Shown in pieces: positions 1-9,815 of a DNA stretch of 64,000 bases. Numbering within the stretch: position 1 is the stretch's first letter; the number at the start of each line of letters is the position of its first letter. The position numbers and the translations under genes were made by a program. Source of the DNA: Roseateles sp. YR242 (GTDB lineage: Bacteria; Pseudomonadota; Gammaproteobacteria; Burkholderiales; Burkholderiaceae_C); assembly GCF_900109745.1 (NCBI RefSeq), contig NZ_FOAV01000002.1, forward strand, positions 721,729-785,728, read 5' to 3'. The notes under the pieces are model-generated. The model was given only the letters and a program-made list of their open reading frames with translations, was not told the origin of the DNA and did not search any database.

Positions 1-450
1 GTCATTCGAATTTGCGTGTGGGTCACTGTGGCGCTGCTGGCGCTGGAGCTGGCACTGGAGACCTGGGCCCAGCTGCGCACCGAGCGGTTCCCCGACGTCA
101 CGGGCTGGCTCGGCGCCGTTGTACTGCCCCTGGCAGGCGGTGCAGTGCTGGCGGTGATCAACGTGCTGGTCGTGCTGGCTTTTCCGGTCAAGGTGCTGCC
201 TCAAGCGCTGCATTGCTACAACTTCTGGGGCATCTACCGCTCCGTGAAGTGGGGCGACATCGTGTCAGTCAAACCGGCCTCCATCATGGGCCTGCGCTAC
301 CTGCATGTGAGCATCCCCGCCCACTCACAACCATTGACCGTGCCGCTGTGGCTGCGCGACATGCCTGGCTTCATCACCGCCGTCGAGACCCACGCCGGGG
401 TATCCAACCCGCTGGCACAAGCGCTGCGACAAGCCACCGAAACAACGTAA
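1..450 (+). CDS. Small membrane protein of unknown function, 5' end cut by window edge
   Basis: The reading frame is open to the first base of the window; the first visible start is a GTG at 16, so the true start may lie outside. The visible ~144 residues have hydrophobic stretches near residues 3-12 and 30-55, then a soluble C-terminal part of about 85 residues with a strand-rich look (YRSVKWGDIVSVKPAS, YLHVSIP) resembling small bacterial membrane proteins with a PH-like tail. That resemblance is an impression only. I do not recognise a family. A hairpin follows the stop codon directly. Confidence 0.6.
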   Translation, partial: VIRICVWVTVALLALELALETWAQLRTERFPDVTGWLGAVVLPLAGGAVLAVINVLVVLAFPVKVLPQALHCYNFWGIYRSVKWGDIVSVKPASIMGLRYLHVSIPAHSQPLTVPLWLRDMPGFITAVETHAGVSNPLAQALRQATETT

Positions 451-480
451 CCCGCCTGCAGCACCACAAAGCCAGGCGGG
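451..480 (+). terminator. Hairpin after the first gene
   Basis: CCCGCCTG at 451-458 and CAGGCGGG at 473-480 are perfect 8-bp inverted arms with a 14-nt loop, starting at the base after the stop codon. There is no T-run, so it may be a weak terminator or an RNA-stabilising hairpin. It ends 20 bp before the acyltransferase start. Confidence 0.45.
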
Positions 481-499
481 CCCGATAACATCCGCGCGG

Positions 500-1648
500 A
501 TGCACGCCTCACCCACCGACCGCCCACGCAACTTCGGCATCGACTGCCTGAGAGGTCTGGCCATCCTGCTGGTGATCGTCCACCACCTCGCCCTGCCCTT
601 TCGACTGCCGCTGGCGCCCAGCCTGCTCGGGCCGTGGCTGCCCAAACGCGTCATCGACTTCATCAGCTTCAACGGCTACGAGGCGGTGTTCGTCTTCTTC
701 GTGATCTCGGGTTTCCTCATCACCACCCGTCTTCTGGAACGGGATCGGGACCTGCGCCGGATCAACCTGCGTCGTTTCTACAGCGCGCGGGCGCGGCGCA
801 TCCTTCCACTCCTGTGCCTGGTACTGGCATGGCTGAGCCTGCTGGCGTTGCTGGGCGTGCCGGACTTCGCGCCCGGCCCGCACCAGACCTTGGCGGGCCT
901 GCTGGGTGCCGCCCTGACCTTCACCTTCAACTGGTATGAAGGCCGTACCGGCTGGGCCCCGGCAGCCTGGGACATCCTGTGGTCGCTCTCCATCGAGGAA
1001 GTCTTCTATGTCGGCTTCCCGCTGCTGTGCCTCGCCCTGCCCCGCCGCCTGCTCGTTGCAGGCTTGGTCGTGCTGGCGCTGAGCCTGATGCCCTTGCGCT
1101 CGCTGGTGCCCATCAGCAATGAGGTGTGGTGGGAGAAGGCCTACCTGCCAGGCATGTCAGCCATTGCCTGGGGCGTGCTGACCGCGATGGCCGCCCGGCG
1201 ATGGGCCCCCCGCCAGACGGACGCTCGCGCCATGGCCCTCTTCGGCGGGTTCTGCCTGCTGCTCGTGCTGGGCTGGTCAGACCTGGTGCACCGGCATCTC
1301 TTCAAATCGGGCATGTACGGCCTGTGCCTCGGCACCAGCCTGATGCTGTGGGCCTTCCTCGCCCACCCACCCGCAGCACGTCCCATGCTGCGGTGGCTCG
1401 CGCACATGGGCCGGCTCAGTTATGAGCTGTATCTCTCCCACATGTGGATCGTGCTGGCGGCCGTGGCGCTGTACAGGGCCCAGTTCGGCGCGTCGCAGGC
1501 GTGGACGTTCGGGGTCTATCTGCCGGTGCTGCTGCTCTGCATCCCGCTGGCGATGGGGCTTGAACGGCTCACCGCCCTCACTGTCGCTTGGCCAGCACGG
1601 CTCGGCTCACGCGCGAAGCAGGCGCTCGCCCCAGCACGCCTGAAATGA
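500..1648 (+). CDS. Acyltransferase family 3 (OafA/YrhL-like) membrane protein
   Basis: A 382-residue integral membrane protein. The N-terminus (FGIDCLRGLAILLVIVHH) is the typical start of acyltransferase-3 proteins, with the R-G and H-H residues expected in the active region; YEAVFVFFVISGFLIT follows around residues 56-72, and about ten hydrophobic segments are spread over the length. Members O-acylate surface polysaccharides or other envelope glycans; the substrate here cannot be read from sequence, and no polysaccharide cluster is visible. The last 71 bp overlap the 3' end of the convergent HMG-CoA lyase gene. Confidence 0.85.
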   Translation: MHASPTDRPRNFGIDCLRGLAILLVIVHHLALPFRLPLAPSLLGPWLPKRVIDFISFNGYEAVFVFFVISGFLITTRLLERDRDLRRINLRRFYSARARRILPLLCLVLAWLSLLALLGVPDFAPGPHQTLAGLLGAALTFTFNWYEGRTGWAPAAWDILWSLSIEEVFYVGFPLLCLALPRRLLVAGLVVLALSLMPLRSLVPISNEVWWEKAYLPGMSAIAWGVLTAMAARRWAPRQTDARAMALFGGFCLLLVLGWSDLVHRHLFKSGMYGLCLGTSLMLWAFLAHPPAARPMLRWLAHMGRLSYELYLSHMWIVLAAVALYRAQFGASQAWTFGVYLPVLLLCIPLAMGLERLTALTVAWPARLGSRAKQALAPARLK

Positions 1649-2486
1649 ATGCACCCGCATCCACCAGCCGGTCCAGGTCGATCCCGGTCTCGATGCCCAG
1701 GCCGTTGAGCATGAACACCACGTCTTCCGTCGCCACATTGCCTGTCGCGCCCTTCGCATAAGGGCAGCCTCCCAGCCCCGCCACGCTCGCGTCGAAGCTG
1801 TGAACGCCCATTTCCAGGCAGGCATAGATGTTGGTCAGCGCCTGGCCATAGGTGTCGTGGAAATGTCCACTCACCTCCACCATCGGGAAGTGCTTCAACG
1901 CACGGTCCATCGCGGCCTGCACCTGGCGCGGTGTGCCCACGCCGATGGTGTCGGCCACACCGAGATGGTCCACACCCACGGCGCGTAGCAAACCCGCCAC
2001 GCGGTCGACCTGATCCGGGGAGACCTCCCCTTGATACGGGCAGCCCACCGCGCAGGACAAGGCCCCACGCACCTTGAGCCCGGCGTCATGCGCGGCGGCC
2101 ACCACGGGCGCGAATCGCTCGATGCTCTCCGAGATGGAGCAGTTGATGTTCTTTTGCGAGAACGCTTCCGACGCGGCCGCGAACACCACGATCTCGTCCG
2201 GCCTTGTGGGCAGTGCGGCCTCCAGGCCCTTCATGTTGGGCACCAGCACGCTGTAGCGGACGCCGGGGCGCCGGTCCACCGCCGCCATCACCTCGGTGTT
2301 GTCCGCCATCTGCGGCACCCACTTCGGAGACACAAAGCTCGTGACCTCGATCTCCTTCAAGCCCGCGTCCTGCAGCAGCAGCACCAGCCTCGCCTTGTCC
2401 GCCGTCCCGACCTGCGCCTTCTCGTTTTGCAGGCCGTCGCGCGGCCCCACATCCACCAGGGTGACCCGTGCCGGCAATATGCTCAT
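1578..2486 (-). CDS. liuE: Hydroxymethylglutaryl-CoA lyase
   Basis: 302 residues. It cleaves 3-hydroxy-3-methylglutaryl-CoA to acetoacetate and acetyl-CoA, the last step of leucine/isovalerate degradation. The N-terminal VGPRDGLQNE motif and the GLGGCPYAKGATGN signature with its catalytic cysteine near residue 240 are both present, and the length matches bacterial family members. It is the distal gene of the minus-strand liu-bio run, 14 bp after liuD, so it is probably cotranscribed with the carboxylase subunit. Its 3' end overlaps the plus-strand acyltransferase gene by 71 bp. Confidence 0.95.
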   Translation of the reverse strand: MSILPARVTLVDVGPRDGLQNEKAQVGTADKARLVLLLQDAGLKEIEVTSFVSPKWVPQMADNTEVMAAVDRRPGVRYSVLVPNMKGLEAALPTRPDEIVVFAAASEAFSQKNINCSISESIERFAPVVAAAHDAGLKVRGALSCAVGCPYQGEVSPDQVDRVAGLLRAVGVDHLGVADTIGVGTPRQVQAAMDRALKHFPMVEVSGHFHDTYGQALTNIYACLEMGVHSFDASVAGLGGCPYAKGATGNVATEDVVFMLNGLGIETGIDLDRLVDAGAFISGVLGRAPASRVSRAVLAKRQ

Positions 2487-2500
2487 GGTGATGCTCCTTT

Positions 2501-4489
2501 TCAGGCTTGCGGCCGCAGGCGCAACAACTCGGCGCCGTCGCCGACCTGGTCGCCCACCGCGAACAGCAACTCATCCACCACGCCTTCGCGCGGGGCGCTG
2601 ATGGTGTGTTCCATCTTCATCGCTTCCATCACCGCCAGAGCCTGCCCCTGGCTGACGACGTCCCCCGGCTGAGCCAGGAAGGCGATGAGCTTGCCCGGCA
2701 TGGGCGCGGTCAGGCGCCCCCCTTCGGCATGGGCACCGCCCGCGTGGGCGATCACATCCACCGTGGTGACCAGCGCAGAGCCCTCGGCCCCGAAGACCGC
2801 CACCTGCTCGCCGACCCGGTAGGTGCGAACCTGTGTGCGCTGCCCGTCAAGGAACAACTCATGGGCCTGGCCGCCATCCGAATTCAGCGCGAGCGGCAGC
2901 ACCTGTCCGGCCACGGTGAGCGACAGGCCACCCTGATGATGTCGGGACAGCAGCACGGTCTGATGCTCTCCGTGGATCTCCAGCTCGAAGCGCCGCTGTG
3001 AAGCGCCGAACAGGCGCCAGCCATCGCGGCGGCTCCAGGGGCTGGCATCTTCCGTCAGCGCTTCTTCGGCCGAGGTGTGCGCCACCACCGCCGCGGCCGC
3101 CTGCGCCACCGGCAGGCCGGGCTGCTCAAACAAGGCCTCGCGTTCACGCTCGATGAGCGCGGTGTCCAGCTGCGCGCCTGTGAACGAGGCCGTGGCTGCG
3201 CAGCGGCGCAGGAAGGCCACGTTGGTGTGCAGGCCCACGATGTGGGTGTCTCGCAGCGCTGCATCCAGGCGCGCCAACGCCTGCTCGCGGGTGTCACCGT
3301 GCACGATGAGCTTGGCGATCATGGAGTCGTAGTGGGGGCTGATCTCATCGCCCTCCCCCACGCCCGAGTCGATGCGCACCGCCCCCCGCTGGAAGGCCAC
3401 ATGGTCGGGCCAGCGTGCGACGGCCAGGCGGCCGGTGGCGGGCAGGAAGCCGGCCTCCGGGTTCTCGGCGCAGATGCGTGCCTCGATGGCATGTCCCTGG
3501 ATGCGCAGATCTTCCTGCCGCAGCGGCAGCGGCTCCCCAGCGGCCACTCGCAACTGCCACTCCACCAGGTCCTGGCCGGTAATGGCTTCGGTGACGGGAT
3601 GCTCCACCTGCAGCCGGGTGTTCATCTCCATGAAATAGAAACGCCCGTCCTGTTCGGCGATGAACTCCACCGTACCCGCCCCCTGGTAACCAACGGCGCG
3701 CGCCGCCGACACGGCCGCCGCGCCCATCTCGGCACGCCGCTCAGGCGTCATGCCAGGAGCCGGCGCTTCTTCCAGCACCTTCTGGTGACGGCGCTGCACC
3801 GAGCAGTCGCGCTCGAACAGGTAGACGCATTGCCCGTGGCCATCGCCAAACACCTGGATCTCGATGTGGCGGGGACGCTGGACATAACGCTCGATCAGCA
3901 CGGCATCGTCGCCGAAGCTGTTGATCGCCTCGCGCTTGCAGGAGGCCAGCGCGGCGTCGAATTCCGCATCGCTGTGCACCGCGCGCATGCCCTTGCCACC
4001 ACCGCCGGCACTGGCCTTGATCAGCACGGGATAACCGATGCGGCCCGCCTCGCGGCGCAGCAGCGCCGGATCCTGGTCCGTGCCGTGATAGCCCGGCACC
4101 AAGGGCACGCCGGCCTGCGCCATCAGCCGCTTGGATTCGGCCTTCAGGCCCATGGCCCGGATGGCCGATGGCGGCGGGCCGATGAAGACCAGGCCCGCGT
4201 CGGCGCAGGCCTGGGCGAACTCTTCGTTCTCGCTCAGGAAGCCATAACCCGGATGCACGGCCTCCGCGCCGGTGCTGCGTGCGGCCTCCAGGATGCGCCG
4301 CCATTGCAGGTAGCTGTCCCGCGGCGCGGCGCCACCCACATGGACCGCTTCGTCACAGGCTCGCACATGGCGAGCCTGCACATCCGCGTCGCTGTAGACC
4401 GCCACGGTCTTCACACCAAGGCGCCGCGCAGTGGCGGCCACGCGGCAGGCGATCTCGCCGCGGTTGGCAATCAGGATCTTCTTGAACAA
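2501..4489 (-). CDS. liuD: Methylcrotonyl-CoA carboxylase, biotin carboxylase/biotin carrier (alpha) subunit
   Basis: 662 residues. The biotin carboxylase domain comes first (starts MFKKILIANRGEIACRV; ATP-grasp region with KASAGGGGKGMR near residue 160; EMNTRLQVEHPVTE near 290), then a linker and a C-terminal biotinyl domain with EAMKMEHT, whose second-K lysine lies ~35 residues from the end and is the biotinylation site. It charges biotin with CO2 for the LiuB carboxyltransferase. A GGAGAC ribosome site precedes the ATG. It lies 150 bp after bioB and 14 bp before liuE. The closest alternative families are propionyl- or geranyl-CoA carboxylases; the liuB/liuC/liuE neighbours favour methylcrotonyl-CoA. 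Confidence 0.93.
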   Translation of the reverse strand: MFKKILIANRGEIACRVAATARRLGVKTVAVYSDADVQARHVRACDEAVHVGGAAPRDSYLQWRRILEAARSTGAEAVHPGYGFLSENEEFAQACADAGLVFIGPPPSAIRAMGLKAESKRLMAQAGVPLVPGYHGTDQDPALLRREAGRIGYPVLIKASAGGGGKGMRAVHSDAEFDAALASCKREAINSFGDDAVLIERYVQRPRHIEIQVFGDGHGQCVYLFERDCSVQRRHQKVLEEAPAPGMTPERRAEMGAAAVSAARAVGYQGAGTVEFIAEQDGRFYFMEMNTRLQVEHPVTEAITGQDLVEWQLRVAAGEPLPLRQEDLRIQGHAIEARICAENPEAGFLPATGRLAVARWPDHVAFQRGAVRIDSGVGEGDEISPHYDSMIAKLIVHGDTREQALARLDAALRDTHIVGLHTNVAFLRRCAATASFTGAQLDTALIEREREALFEQPGLPVAQAAAAVVAHTSAEEALTEDASPWSRRDGWRLFGASQRRFELEIHGEHQTVLLSRHHQGGLSLTVAGQVLPLALNSDGGQAHELFLDGQRTQVRTYRVGEQVAVFGAEGSALVTTVDVIAHAGGAHAEGGRLTAPMPGKLIAFLAQPGDVVSQGQALAVMEAMKMEHTISAPREGVVDELLFAVGDQVGDGAELLRLRPQA

Positions 4490-4639
4490 GGTTGTCTCCT
4501 CAAGCCCCGGGTGCCTGGCGCGCCGCCGCTTGTGGCTGCGGCTGCCGGCACGCTCCGGTGATGGTCGGGTGGATCTGGGTACGGACAGCCGCCCGACGCG
4601 GCTGTGGTGGATTGACGGCCCCGTCAGCCCTTCAGCACC

Positions 4640-5725
4640 TCAGTGGCAGTGGCCGCAAGCAGCCGCACCGCCAGCGGCAGCGCCTTCACCAGCCGGCGCC
4701 GACTCGGCACTCAGGTCGGCTTCGGTGGCGCAGTGCATGCCCAGACGGTCGAGCAGGCGGCGGTCCTTCTGCGCCTGCGGGTTGCTGGTGGTCAGCAGCT
4801 TGTCGCCATAGAACATGCTGTTGGCGCCGGCGATGAAGCACATCGCCTGCATGGTCTCGGGCATCTCTTCACGGCCGGCGGACAGGCGCACCATGGCGCG
4901 CGGCATGGTGATGCGCGCCACGGCGATGGTGCGGATGAACTCGAACGGGTCCAGCGCCTCGGTGCCGGCCAGCGGCGTGCCTTCCACCTGGACCAGGTTG
5001 TTGATGGGCACCGATTCCGGATACGGGTCCAGGTTGGCCAGCTGCGCAATCAGGCCGGCACGTTGGCGGCGGGTCTCACCCATGCCGACGATACCGCCCG
5101 AGCACACCTTCAGGCCCACGCCACGCACGCGGTCCAGCGTGTCCAGGCGGTCCTGGTAGGTGCGGGTGGTGATGATCTGGCCATAGAACTCAGGCGAGGT
5201 GTCGAGGTTGTGGTTGTAGTAGTCCAGGCCCGCCTCACGCAGCTGCTCGGCCTGCCCGTCACCCAGCATGCCAGCGGTCAGGCAGGTCTCCAGGCCCATG
5301 GCCTTGACCTCGGTGATCATCTCGCCGATGGCTTCCAGGTGGCGCTCCTTGGGCGAGCGCCACGCAGCCCCCATGCAGAAGCGGGTGGCCCCGCTGGCCT
5401 TGGCCACTCGCGCGGCCTCCAGCACTTCCTGCAGCGGAATCAGCTTCTCGGCCTTCAGGCCGGTGTCGAAGTGCGCGGACTGCGGGCAGTACTTGCAGTC
5501 CTCCTCGCAGCCACCGGTCTTGATGGACAGTAGCGTGGAGAGTTGCACCGCGTTCGGGTCGAAGTGCTCGCGATGCACCTGCTGGGCACGGAAGAGCAGG
5601 TCGTTGAACGGCAGCTCGAACAGGGCGGCGATCTCATTCACCGACCAGGGCTTGGCATTGCGGCGTTGCTCGTCGGTGGTGGGCGTCAGCGTCTGGACTT
5701 GGTTGACGGTCTGCTTCATCGTCAT
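4640..5725 (-). CDS. bioB: Biotin synthase
   Basis: Radical-SAM enzyme that inserts sulphur into dethiobiotin. The CEEDCKYC cluster motif (CxxxCxxC) lies about 70 residues in, followed by [11 protein letters not shown] and the conserved second-cluster region. I place the start at the ATG at 5725, whose first bases overlap the bioD stop (ATGA); another ATG two codons on is possible. The frame stays open upstream to a GTG at 5818, but that would lie entirely inside bioD. The C-terminus is an Ala/Gly-rich tail ending in CGHCH, longer than usual and possibly metal binding. About 361 residues; last gene of bioAFDB. Confidence 0.95.
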   Translation of the reverse strand: MTMKQTVNQVQTLTPTTDEQRRNAKPWSVNEIAALFELPFNDLLFRAQQVHREHFDPNAVQLSTLLSIKTGGCEEDCKYCPQSAHFDTGLKAEKLIPLQEVLEAARVAKASGATRFCMGAAWRSPKERHLEAIGEMITEVKAMGLETCLTAGMLGDGQAEQLREAGLDYYNHNLDTSPEFYGQIITTRTYQDRLDTLDRVRGVGLKVCSGGIVGMGETRRQRAGLIAQLANLDPYPESVPINNLVQVEGTPLAGTEALDPFEFIRTIAVARITMPRAMVRLSAGREEMPETMQAMCFIAGANSMFYGDKLLTTSNPQAQKDRRLLDRLGMHCATEADLSAESAPAGEGAAAGGAAACGHCH

Positions 5726-6441
5726 GCTTTCAATGCGTTCAGCAGCAAATGCTGCTGCAGATGCGCGGCCACGGCCGCGGGAGAGGGATCGGTGAGGCGG
5801 GGCACATGGCCCCAGCACGGCCCGCCCGTGATCGGGTCCAGGCGCGCGCTCAGTGCGGACAGATTGTCCGCCACATGCGGTTGATGCGGATCGGCGGTGT
5901 TCGCTACCCAGCCTGCGATGCGCAAACCACGCGCCAGGATGGCTTCTGCCGTCAGCAACGCATGGTTGATGCAGCCCAGGCGCAGGCCCACCACCAGCAC
6001 CACCGGCAGGCCCAGGTCCACCGCCAGGTCGGCCGTGTCCCAGGTCTCGGTCAGCGGCACGCGGAACCCACCAACGCCTTCCACCAGCGCCAGGTCGGCC
6101 TTGGCGGCCGTGGCTTCAATGGCGGCCAGCAGGGCGTCACGGTTGATGGCACGGCCTTCGAGCCGGGCAGCGATGTGGGGCGCGCAGGGCTCGCGGAATT
6201 GCAGCGGGCCGACTTCGTCCGTGGTCAAGCCCAGCGTCTGTGCAGCGTGGAGCTGGGCCACGTCTTCATTCACCCAGGCCCCGTGCGCGTCCTGCGCCTG
6301 GCCAGCGGCCAGCGACTTGATCGGCGCCACCCGGCGGCCGAGCTGCCCGAAGGCCTGCGTCAGGCCGGCCGTGATGCAGGTCTTGCCGATCTCCGTATCG
6401 GTGCCGGTGATGAAAAAACCGTTGAAGCGTGCGGTGCTCAT
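5722..6441 (-). CDS. bioD: Dethiobiotin synthetase
   Basis: 239 residues. An ATP-dependent carboxylase that closes the ureido ring to give dethiobiotin. [13 protein letters not shown] at the N-terminus is the family's modified P-loop; [11 protein letters not shown] near residue 115 matches the second nucleotide-binding motif. The ATG at 6441 overlaps the bioF stop as ATGA, and the stop overlaps the bioB start the same way, so translational coupling through bioF-bioD-bioB is likely. Confidence 0.95.
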   Translation of the reverse strand: MSTARFNGFFITGTDTEIGKTCITAGLTQAFGQLGRRVAPIKSLAAGQAQDAHGAWVNEDVAQLHAAQTLGLTTDEVGPLQFREPCAPHIAARLEGRAINRDALLAAIEATAAKADLALVEGVGGFRVPLTETWDTADLAVDLGLPVVLVVGLRLGCINHALLTAEAILARGLRIAGWVANTADPHQPHVADNLSALSARLDPITGGPCWGHVPRLTDPSPAAVAAHLQQHLLLNALKA

Positions 6442-7643
6442 GCGCAAGCCTCCAGCGCGGCGACCAGACGGTCCACGTCCGCTTCTGTATGAGTGGCGCA
6501 CAAGGTGATGCGCAGGCGCGCTTCGCCTTTGGGGACGGTTGGTGGACGGATGCCCGGCACCCGCAGACCCTCGCGCTCCAAGGCCGCCGCCAGGGCCATG
6601 ACCTCGGCATTGCCACCGATGATCAAAGGCTGAATGGGCGTGCAGGACTCGGCCATCCGCCAGGGCAAGGTCGGGTGGCGCTGCAGCAGCGCGGCAATGC
6701 CGGCCTGCAGGCGCGCCTGAAGCCGCGCAAGTTGCTCGCGGCGGGCACGGCCTTCGCTGCCCCGGATCAGCGCAAAGCTGGTCAGCAGCGCGTGCTCCAC
6801 GGCTGGCGGGGAAGCCGTCGAGAAAATGTAGTTGCGCGCGGCCTGCAGCAAATAGCGGGAGATGGTGGCATGAGCCACCACAAAGGCGCCAGCCAGTCCG
6901 GCGGACTTGCCCAGCGTGCCCATCACGATCAGCCGTTCGCTGCGCAGGCCAAAGTGCTCCAGCGAGCCCGCACCGCTGGCGCCCAATACCCCGAAGCCAT
7001 GGGCATCGTCCACGATCAGCCAGGCATCGAATTCCTCGGCCAGCGCCAGCAGCGCAGGCAGCGGGGCGATGTCACCGTCCATGCTGAAGACGGCATCGGT
7101 GACGATCAGCTTGATGCGTGCCGTGCTGGCGGCCAGTTGCTGGCGCAGGCCCTGCACATCCACATGCGCGTAGCGGCCGACCTTGGCCTTGGCGAGCCGG
7201 GTGCCATCGATCAGCGAGGCGTGGTTCAGCGTCTCGCTGAAGATCTCCGCCTGGGCGTCGCCCAGCGCGGCCACCACCGCCAGGTTGGCCATGTAGCCGG
7301 TGCAGAAACCGATCGCCCGTGCCTGCGGAATCCAGGGCGCGAACCATTCACCCAGCTGGGATTCGACCTCGTGGTGAGCACGGGAATGGCCGCTGACCAG
7401 CGGGGAGGCGCCGGAGCCTCCACCATAACAACGGACGCCTTCCACCAGCGCGTCTGCAATGGCTGGATGGGCGGCGAGCCCGAGGTAGTCGTTGCTGCAG
7501 AACATCAGCAGCTCGCGCGGCTCACCATCGGCGCCGCGCACCACCTGGCGGGGCGCCGTCCCGGTCTCGGCCACGCGCGTGAAGCGGGTGAGGCTCTGGG
7601 CCTGGAGCTCGTCGAGCCGGGCTTGCAGGTGCTCAATCAGCAT
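6438..7643 (-). CDS. bioF: 8-amino-7-oxononanoate synthase
   Basis: 401 residues. A PLP enzyme that condenses pimeloyl-thioester with alanine. [12 protein letters not shown] near residue 50, [12 protein letters not shown] near 75, [10 protein letters not shown] in the middle and the PLP lysine in [13 protein letters not shown] are all in family order. The start ATG overlaps the last 11 bp of bioA and the stop overlaps bioD (ATGA). Start is at the family-typical position. Confidence 0.95.
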   Translation of the reverse strand: MLIEHLQARLDELQAQSLTRFTRVAETGTAPRQVVRGADGEPRELLMFCSNDYLGLAAHPAIADALVEGVRCYGGGSGASPLVSGHSRAHHEVESQLGEWFAPWIPQARAIGFCTGYMANLAVVAALGDAQAEIFSETLNHASLIDGTRLAKAKVGRYAHVDVQGLRQQLAASTARIKLIVTDAVFSMDGDIAPLPALLALAEEFDAWLIVDDAHGFGVLGASGAGSLEHFGLRSERLIVMGTLGKSAGLAGAFVVAHATISRYLLQAARNYIFSTASPPAVEHALLTSFALIRGSEGRARREQLARLQARLQAGIAALLQRHPTLPWRMAESCTPIQPLIIGGNAEVMALAAALEREGLRVPGIRPPTVPKGEARLRITLCATHTEADVDRLVAALEACA

Positions 7644-8982
7644 GCAGCACCTCTTCCAGCGTGGCCTGTACCGCCGTGGCGAGGAAGGCGGCCGTCTCGT
7701 CGTCGATCAGGTAGGGCGGCATGAGGTAGACGGTCTGGCCGATCGGGCGAATCAGCAGCTCGTGCTGGCGCGCCGCCAGATGGAAGCGCTCGGAGAAGCG
7801 CGCCACCTCCGGCTTCACGTCGAAGGCCAGGATGGTGCCGCGCTGGCGAAGGTGGGCCACGCGCGGGTCCGCCGCCAGCGGTGCAAAGGCGGCGGTCAGG
7901 CGAGCGGCCTGCTGCTGGTTGGATGCCAGCTGGCCCGCATCAAAACGATCCAGCACGGCATTGGCAGCCGCACAGGCCAGCGGGTTGCCGGTGTAGCTGT
8001 GGGAATGCAGGAAACCGCGCGTCACGTCGTCCGACCAGAAGGCCTGGTAGACCTCATCCGTGGTCAGCACCAGCGACAGCGGCATCGTGCCGCCCGTGAT
8101 GCCCTTGGACAGCAGCAGGAAGTCGGGCCAGTCCGCTGCGTCCGTGGCCGGAGCGGCCAGGGCGCCGGCCGGGTCCGGATTCACCTGGCTCCAGGCGAAG
8201 AAGGTGCCGGTGCGGCCACAGCCGACGGCAATTTCGTCGGCGATGAGGTGCACATTGAATTCGCGGCACAGCTGCCGCAGGCTGCGCAGGTAGGACGGCG
8301 CATGCATCACCATGCCAGCAGCGCCCTGTACCAGCGGCTCCACGATCACGGCGGCGATGTGCGCGCCGCGCGCTTGCAGCAATGCGCGCATCGCATCCAG
8401 TGCCGCCTGCTCGTTGCCCAGGCGCTGGTCCGGCGACATCACGATGTGCGAGCGCATCAACAGCGGGTCGTAAGCATCACGGAAGATGGCCACGTCGGTC
8501 ACGGCCAGCGCGCCGATGGTCTCGCCGTGATAGCCGTTCTGGAGGCAGACAAACTCGCGCTTGCTGTCCTGGCCGCGATTGCGCCAGCTGTGGAAGCTCT
8601 GCTTGAGGGCGATCTCCACCGCGCTGGCGCCATCGCTGCCGAAGAACAGGTGGCCCAGGGCGCCACCGGTGCGCGCGGACAGGCGCTCCGCCAGCCGCAC
8701 GGCGGGCTCATGGGTGCAGCCGGCCAGCATCACGTGCGGCAGCGTGTCCAGCTGGTGCTTGATGGCGTTGTTCAGGGCGGGGTCGGCATGGCCGAAGAGA
8801 TTGACCCACCAGGAGCTGTTGGCATCGAAATAACGCCGGCCGTCGTGGTCAAACAGCCAGGGGCCCTGGCCACGGGCGATCGGCAGGGGTGGCACGCGCT
8901 CGGCGCGGGCCATCTGCGTGCAGGGGTGCCACACCGCGCGGAGGCTGCGGCGTTGCCAGTCTTGTTGTACTGCTTCAGACAT
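7633..8982 (-). CDS. bioA: Adenosylmethionine-8-amino-7-oxononanoate aminotransferase
   Basis: 449 residues. Class-III aminotransferase that makes 7,8-diaminopelargonate using SAM as amino donor. WHPCTQM at the N-terminus, [28 protein letters not shown], and the PLP lysine in [14 protein letters not shown] identify it against other class-III enzymes. First of the four bio genes, 29 bp after liuC with no obvious terminator between them. No bioC or bioH-type pimeloyl gene is present in the window. Confidence 0.96.
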   Translation of the reverse strand: MSEAVQQDWQRRSLRAVWHPCTQMARAERVPPLPIARGQGPWLFDHDGRRYFDANSSWWVNLFGHADPALNNAIKHQLDTLPHVMLAGCTHEPAVRLAERLSARTGGALGHLFFGSDGASAVEIALKQSFHSWRNRGQDSKREFVCLQNGYHGETIGALAVTDVAIFRDAYDPLLMRSHIVMSPDQRLGNEQAALDAMRALLQARGAHIAAVIVEPLVQGAAGMVMHAPSYLRSLRQLCREFNVHLIADEIAVGCGRTGTFFAWSQVNPDPAGALAAPATDAADWPDFLLLSKGITGGTMPLSLVLTTDEVYQAFWSDDVTRGFLHSHSYTGNPLACAAANAVLDRFDAGQLASNQQQAARLTAAFAPLAADPRVAHLRQRGTILAFDVKPEVARFSERFHLAARQHELLIRPIGQTVYLMPPYLIDDETAAFLATAVQATLEEVLHAD

Positions 8983-9011
8983 GGGGGCGATTCGAAACGG
9001 ACATCAGGAAT

Positions 9012-9815
9012 TCAGTCCAGCCAGGCAGGGCGGGACTTGTTGAGAAAGCTCTGCACGCCGCTGCGTCCTTCCGCACTGGCGCGGATGTCGGCAATACGGC
9101 GGGCGGTGTCGTCGCGCAGGTCGTGGGTGATGGGTGCGTGCGCCACGTCCTGCACCAGGCGCTTGCAGGCCCGTACGGCCATGGGGCCATTGGCCACCAG
9201 GGCGGCACTCAGGGCCTGCACCTTCTCCTCCAGCGAGTCGGCGGTGACCAGCTCGTGGACCAGGCCCAGGCGGTGGGCCTCGGCGGCGGAGAATCGCTCG
9301 GCGGTGACGAAGTATCGCCGGGAAGCCTGTTCTCCCAGCGCCCGCACCACATAGGGGCCGATGGTGGCGGGCAGCAGGCCGAGCTTGGCCTCGGAGAGGC
9401 AGAACCCGGCGGTATCGACGGCCACGACAATGTCGCATACGGCCACCAGGCCCACACCGCCGGCGTAGACGTCCCCCTGCACGCGGGCGATCAGCGGCAC
9501 GGGGCAGCGGTAGAGCGTCCACAGCATGTGGGCCAGGCGGGAGGCGTCGGCATGGTTGTCCTCCCAGCTGTAGCCGGCCATGGCCTTCATCCAGTTCAGG
9601 TCGGCCCCGGCGCAGAAGGCCTTGCCTTCGGCGGCGAGCACGATGGCGCGTAGCGAAGGGTCGGCGCCCAGCGCCTCGAACACGGCGGTGAGCTCCTGGA
9701 TGACGGTGTCGTTGAAGGCGTTGCGCACTTCAGGCCGGTTCAGCGTGACCCGCGCCACGGCGCCTTCCCGGGTGACCCGCAGTGCGGTGGTGGACGGCAG
9801 GGCGGCGACGCTCAT
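9012..9815 (-). CDS. liuC: Methylglutaconyl-CoA hydratase (enoyl-CoA hydratase family)
   Basis: 267 residues. Crotonase-fold protein hydrating 3-methylglutaconyl-CoA to HMG-CoA. RPEVRNAFNDTVIQEL, the oxyanion-hole motif FCAGADLNWMKAMAG (the LNWM sequence is typical of LiuC), and GDVYAGGVGLVAVCD are seen in order. The ATG at 9815 overlaps the stop of the upstream hydrolase gene (ATGA); an upstream in-frame extension lies inside that gene and was not used. Its neighbours LiuB and the downstream LiuD/LiuE make the leucine pathway the likely role. Confidence 0.9.
   Translation of the reverse strand: MSVAALPSTTALRVTREGAVARVTLNRPEVRNAFNDTVIQELTAVFEALGADPSLRAIVLAAEGKAFCAGADLNWMKAMAGYSWEDNHADASRLAHMLWTLYRCPVPLIARVQGDVYAGGVGLVAVCDIVVAVDTAGFCLSEAKLGLLPATIGPYVVRALGEQASRRYFVTAERFSAAEAHRLGLVHELVTADSLEEKVQALSAALVANGPMAVRACKRLVQDVAHAPITHDLRDDTARRIADIRASAEGRSGVQSFLNKSRPAWLD

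Noticed and set aside
36-527. Overlapping alternative frames at the window start
   Set aside because: Arg/Pro-rich translations in the other frames of the small membrane protein gene with no supporting features.
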